Shown here piece after piece: positions 6,046 to 6,930 of a stretch of DNA of 6,930 nucleotides. Within the stretch, counting starts at the first letter, position 1. Each line of letters opens with the position of its first letter. The translations under genes were made by a program, and so were the position numbers. The DNA comes from Bacillota bacterium. Lineage in GTDB: Bacteria; Bacillota; Clostridia; Christensenellales; Aristaeellaceae. A model generated the notes under the pieces. It was given only the letters and a program-made list of their open reading frames with translations. It had not been told where the DNA came from and made no database searches. The stretch lies in contig JAEZTD010000109.1 in the NCBI GenBank assembly GCA_023443705.1, forward strand, positions 1 to 6,930, read 5' to 3'.

Positions 6046-6072
6046 GTTTCCGGCGGCGTGTACGCCGGGAAC
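6046..6072 (+). repeat. 10-bp hairpin
   Basis: The arms 6046-6055 and 6063-6072 pair over 10 bp with one T-G wobble around the loop 6056-6062. No T tract follows, and the next hairpin starts six bases on. Confidence 0.6.
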
Positions 6073-6077
6073 GGGAC

Positions 6078-6107
6078 AGCGCCACCAGTACGCATATTGG
6101 TGGCGCT
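6078..6107 (+). repeat. 13-bp hairpin with CGCA tetraloop
   Basis: The arms 6078-6090 and 6095-6107 pair over 13 bp, with one G-T wobble near the tip, around loop CGCA. It is followed by ATCAAACCC rather than T's, so it is a stable stem but not a standard terminator. It could protect the 3' end of the dehydrogenase mRNA. Confidence 0.65.
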
Positions 6108-6124
6108 ATCAAACCCTTTGGTCA

Positions 6125-6162
6125 GTGCGCCGCTCGGAAATCCGTGAGGATTTCAGGCGCAC
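6125..6162 (+). repeat. Two-step hairpin with GTGA tetraloop
   Basis: A lower stem GTGCGCC/GGCGCAC (6125-6131 with 6156-6162) and an upper stem GAAATCC/GGATTTC (6137-6143 with 6148-6154) enclose a GNRA-type loop, GTGA. An asymmetric internal loop (five bases against one) separates them. The structure is too regular to be chance. A repeat family or a small RNA element is possible. Confidence 0.6.
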
Positions 6163-6187
6163 GCAGGATTTCTTCCTTCGCACCCAC

Positions 6188-6205
6188 AAAAACCGTAGGG
6201 TTTTT
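6188..6205. repeat. 7-bp A/T-flanked hairpin
   Basis: AAAAACC (6188-6194) pairs with GGTTTTT (6199-6205) around loop GTAG. The stem is A-rich on one side and T-rich on the other, so it could act weakly as a terminator in either direction. The word CCGTAGG with a T run recurs from 6030-6040. Confidence 0.45.
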
Positions 6206-6214
6206 GGATGCCTT

Positions 6215-6234
6215 GCCCGCGGCTTTGCCGGGGA
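6215..6234 (+). repeat. 20-base exact direct repeat, copy 2
   Basis: Identical to 5991-6010. The flanking bases differ between copies, so the shared unit is short. Copy 2 lies 13 bases upstream of the terminator at 6248. Confidence 0.75.
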
Positions 6235-6247
6235 TATGGTGTGGCGG

Positions 6248-6281
6248 GCAGGGGGCGCAATTGCGCGCGCCCTGCTTTTTT
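6248..6281 (+). terminator. Intrinsic terminator before the RNA/speD unit
   Basis: A stem of GCAGGG/CCCTGC (6248-6253 with 6270-6275), a G-G mismatch and GCGC/GCGC (6255-6258 with 6265-6268) has the loop AATTGC. Six T's follow (6276-6281). It ends plus-strand transcription from the dehydrogenase side and insulates the promoter at 6301. Confidence 0.85.
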
Positions 6282-6300
6282 ATCGCTTTTTATTTTTAAC

Positions 6301-6329
6301 TTGACATGCGCGCCGCGGGGTGTTATTGT
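6301..6329 (+). promoter_or_regulatory. Promoter of the structured RNA/speD unit
   Basis: A perfect TTGACA (6301-6306) and TATTGT (6324-6329) are exactly 17 bases apart, giving a predicted start near 6336. It lies 20 bases after the preceding terminator. The next element downstream is not a gene but the structured RNA, so this is the RNA's own promoter. Confidence 0.82.
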
Positions 6330-6361
6330 TCGTCTGCATTCGCGCGTATGCGGAGGAACGT

Positions 6362-6558
6362 GCAAATAATTACTGACCGCCTTTCGTAAAGAAGGGTTGC
6401 CGCGTGAAACCGGCCGGTCAACTGCCCTTGGCGGCGGGCGCCGCCAGATTGACGGAGTTAAAAGCTCAAATTTTATAAGTTGGTTACTTTATAACCGGCG
6501 CCTGACGGCGCATCAACTTGTGAAACGGTCAATAAGAGTAGTAAAAGTAATTATTTGC
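6362..6558 (+). ncRNA. Large structured noncoding RNA, possibly raiA-motif class
   Basis: A perfect 13-bp AT-rich stem joins 6362-6374 to 6546-6558 and encloses about 170 bases. Inside, GACCG (6375-6379) can pair with CGGTC (6526-6530) to extend the closure. Local hairpins are GCCG/CGGC (6399-6402 with 6411-6414), a 7-bp stem with loop GGGC (6429-6446), GGTTA/TAACC (6482-6486 with 6492-6496) and GCGCC/GGCGC (6498-6502 with 6507-6511). The unpaired segment 6532-6545 is A-rich. No coding frame with a ribosome binding site is present. About 200 bases with a long-range closing stem and its own promoter and terminator fit the raiA-motif RNAs of Firmicutes and Actinobacteria, but I cannot confirm their conserved bases from memory. 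The alternative is an unassigned riboswitch-like leader of speD. The full transcript probably runs from about 6336 to 6691. Confidence 0.6.
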
Positions 6559-6584
6559 TATATAGACTCTAAACCCGAAATCTG

Positions 6585-6634
6585 TCCCCGAGGGCATCCC
6601 TGTAAATGGGGAGCCCCGCCCGCCTCACGCGGGC
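6585..6634 (+). other. Secondary hairpin domain between RNA and terminator
   Basis: TCCCC/GGGGA (6585-6589 with 6608-6612) encloses AGGG/CCCT (6591-6594 with 6598-6601), and GCCCGC/GCGGGC (6618-6623 with 6629-6634) follows. GTCC (6584-6587) could alternatively pair with GGAC (6646-6649) to close the whole domain. The domain sits between the large RNA and the terminator, where a control element would lie. I recognise no known riboswitch. Confidence 0.45.
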
Positions 6635-6654
6635 ATATGGAAGAGGACAAAGCG

Positions 6655-6691
6655 CAAGTGATGGGCAAAATAGGCTCGTCACTTGTTTTTT
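6655..6691 (+). terminator. Strong intrinsic terminator upstream of speD
   Basis: A 12-bp stem (6655-6666 with 6674-6685, two G-T wobbles) with a seven-base loop is followed by six T's (6686-6691). It lies 56 bases before the speD start. It should end the RNA transcript, and speD would then need readthrough or a separate promoter. Confidence 0.92.
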
Positions 6692-6746
6692 ATTCCCTTG
6701 AGGGGATGCGCAGACGATAAAGTACGATGGTTTGGGAGGAGCGCCA

Positions 6747-6930
6747 ATGGAGGGCAAACTGAAGCTGTACGGGTTCAACAACCTGACAAAATCGCTGAGC
6801 TTCAACATCTACGACGTATGCTACGCCAAGACGCCAAGGGAGCAGCGGGATTACATCGCCTACGTGGGCGAGCAGTACAATTCCGAGCGCCTGACGGGTA
6901 TTTTGACCCACGTCGTGGACATGATCGGCG
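6747..6930 (+). CDS. speD: S-adenosylmethionine decarboxylase proenzyme, partial (5' end)
   Basis: The first 61 residues are present and the gene runs off the right edge. The N-terminus [20 protein letters not shown] (residues 4-23) is nearly that of E. coli SpeD ([20 protein letters not shown]), and VCYAK (24-28) continues the match. This identifies the longer, class 1A pyruvoyl enzyme of about 260 residues rather than the short Bacillus/Thermotoga type. SpeD decarboxylates S-adenosylmethionine to supply the aminopropyl donor for spermidine synthesis. The cleavage site that makes the pyruvoyl group lies beyond the window. GGGAGGA (6734-6740) precedes the ATG by six bases. I see no good promoter between the terminator at 6655-6691 and the gene, so the leader or readthrough may control it. 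Confidence 0.93.
   Translation, partial: [61 protein letters not shown]

Larger units (their letters stand above)
5975..6247. other. Hairpin-rich intergenic repeat region
   Basis: No gene is seen after the dehydrogenase until the terminator at 6248. The stretch is packed with palindromes and repeated words. A 20-base exact repeat occurs at 5991-6010 and 6215-6234, and CCGTAGG followed by a T run occurs at 6030-6040 and 6193-6205. Hairpins are at 5988-6002, 6046-6072, 6078-6107, 6125-6162 and 6188-6205. The small minus-strand open frames here have no ribosome binding sites and lie over these palindromes. The pattern suggests dispersed intergenic repeats of the REP/MITE-like kind. Confidence 0.55.

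Noticed and set aside
5975..6300. CRISPR array
   Set aside because: There are only two exact copies of the 20-base word, 224 bases apart, with no regular spacers and no cas genes.
6153..6365. Small minus-strand open frames over the intergenic hairpins
   Set aside because: They read through palindromes and a terminator, have no ribosome binding sites and share words only because of the DNA repeat.
6397..6720. 107-residue plus-strand open frame across the structured RNA and terminator
   Set aside because: It crosses the closing stem and the terminator hairpin, has no ribosome binding site and matches no family. The RNA explanation is better.

Overview
The window looks like a chromosomal segment of a GC-rich, low-oxygen Firmicute (class Clostridia in the broad sense). 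The evidence is AGGAGG-type ribosome binding sites, sigma-A promoters with exact 17-base spacers, T-tailed intrinsic terminators, one TTG start, a Clostridia-like L-lactate dehydrogenase and an AdoMet decarboxylase of the E. coli SpeD type. Taxonomy below class cannot be read from this sequence.

Layout from left to right. Positions 1-381 hold no gene; they are very GC-rich and contain degenerate direct repeats. A perfect promoter (382-410) drives tRNA-Arg(ACG) (433-509), which ends at a strong terminator (519-549). A large imperfect palindrome (560-607) precedes the promoter of a nitroreductase-family gene (680-1315). A ZIP-family (ZupT-like) metal transporter with its own promoter and a TTG start follows (1443-2261). 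A hairpin terminator (2282-2314) separates it from a convergent three-gene operon on the minus strand (4596 down to 2374). That operon encodes two ABC-2-like permeases and, last, a short BcrA-type ATPase, all translationally coupled by overlaps. A less GC-rich divergent intergenic region (4597-5002) leads to an L-lactate/malate dehydrogenase-family gene on the plus strand (5003-5974). After it come about 325 bases of hairpin-rich intergenic repeats ending in a terminator (6248-6281). The last unit starts at a TTGACA-17-TATTGT promoter (6301-6329). It contains a large structured RNA closed by a perfect 13-bp long-range stem (6362-6374 with 6546-6558) and a strong intrinsic terminator (6655-6691). 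The start of speD follows and runs off the right edge.

The genes form no single pathway. They are small independent units: translation, redox (nitroreductase, lactate or malate dehydrogenase), metal uptake, an export or immunity-like ABC transporter, and spermidine synthesis. The most interesting item is the structured RNA upstream of speD. Its size, closing stem and promoter-plus-terminator layout recall the raiA-motif class of noncoding RNA, but it could be an unassigned RNA or a leader controlling speD by termination. The second item is an arginine in the dehydrogenase at the position that normally separates malate from lactate dehydrogenases.
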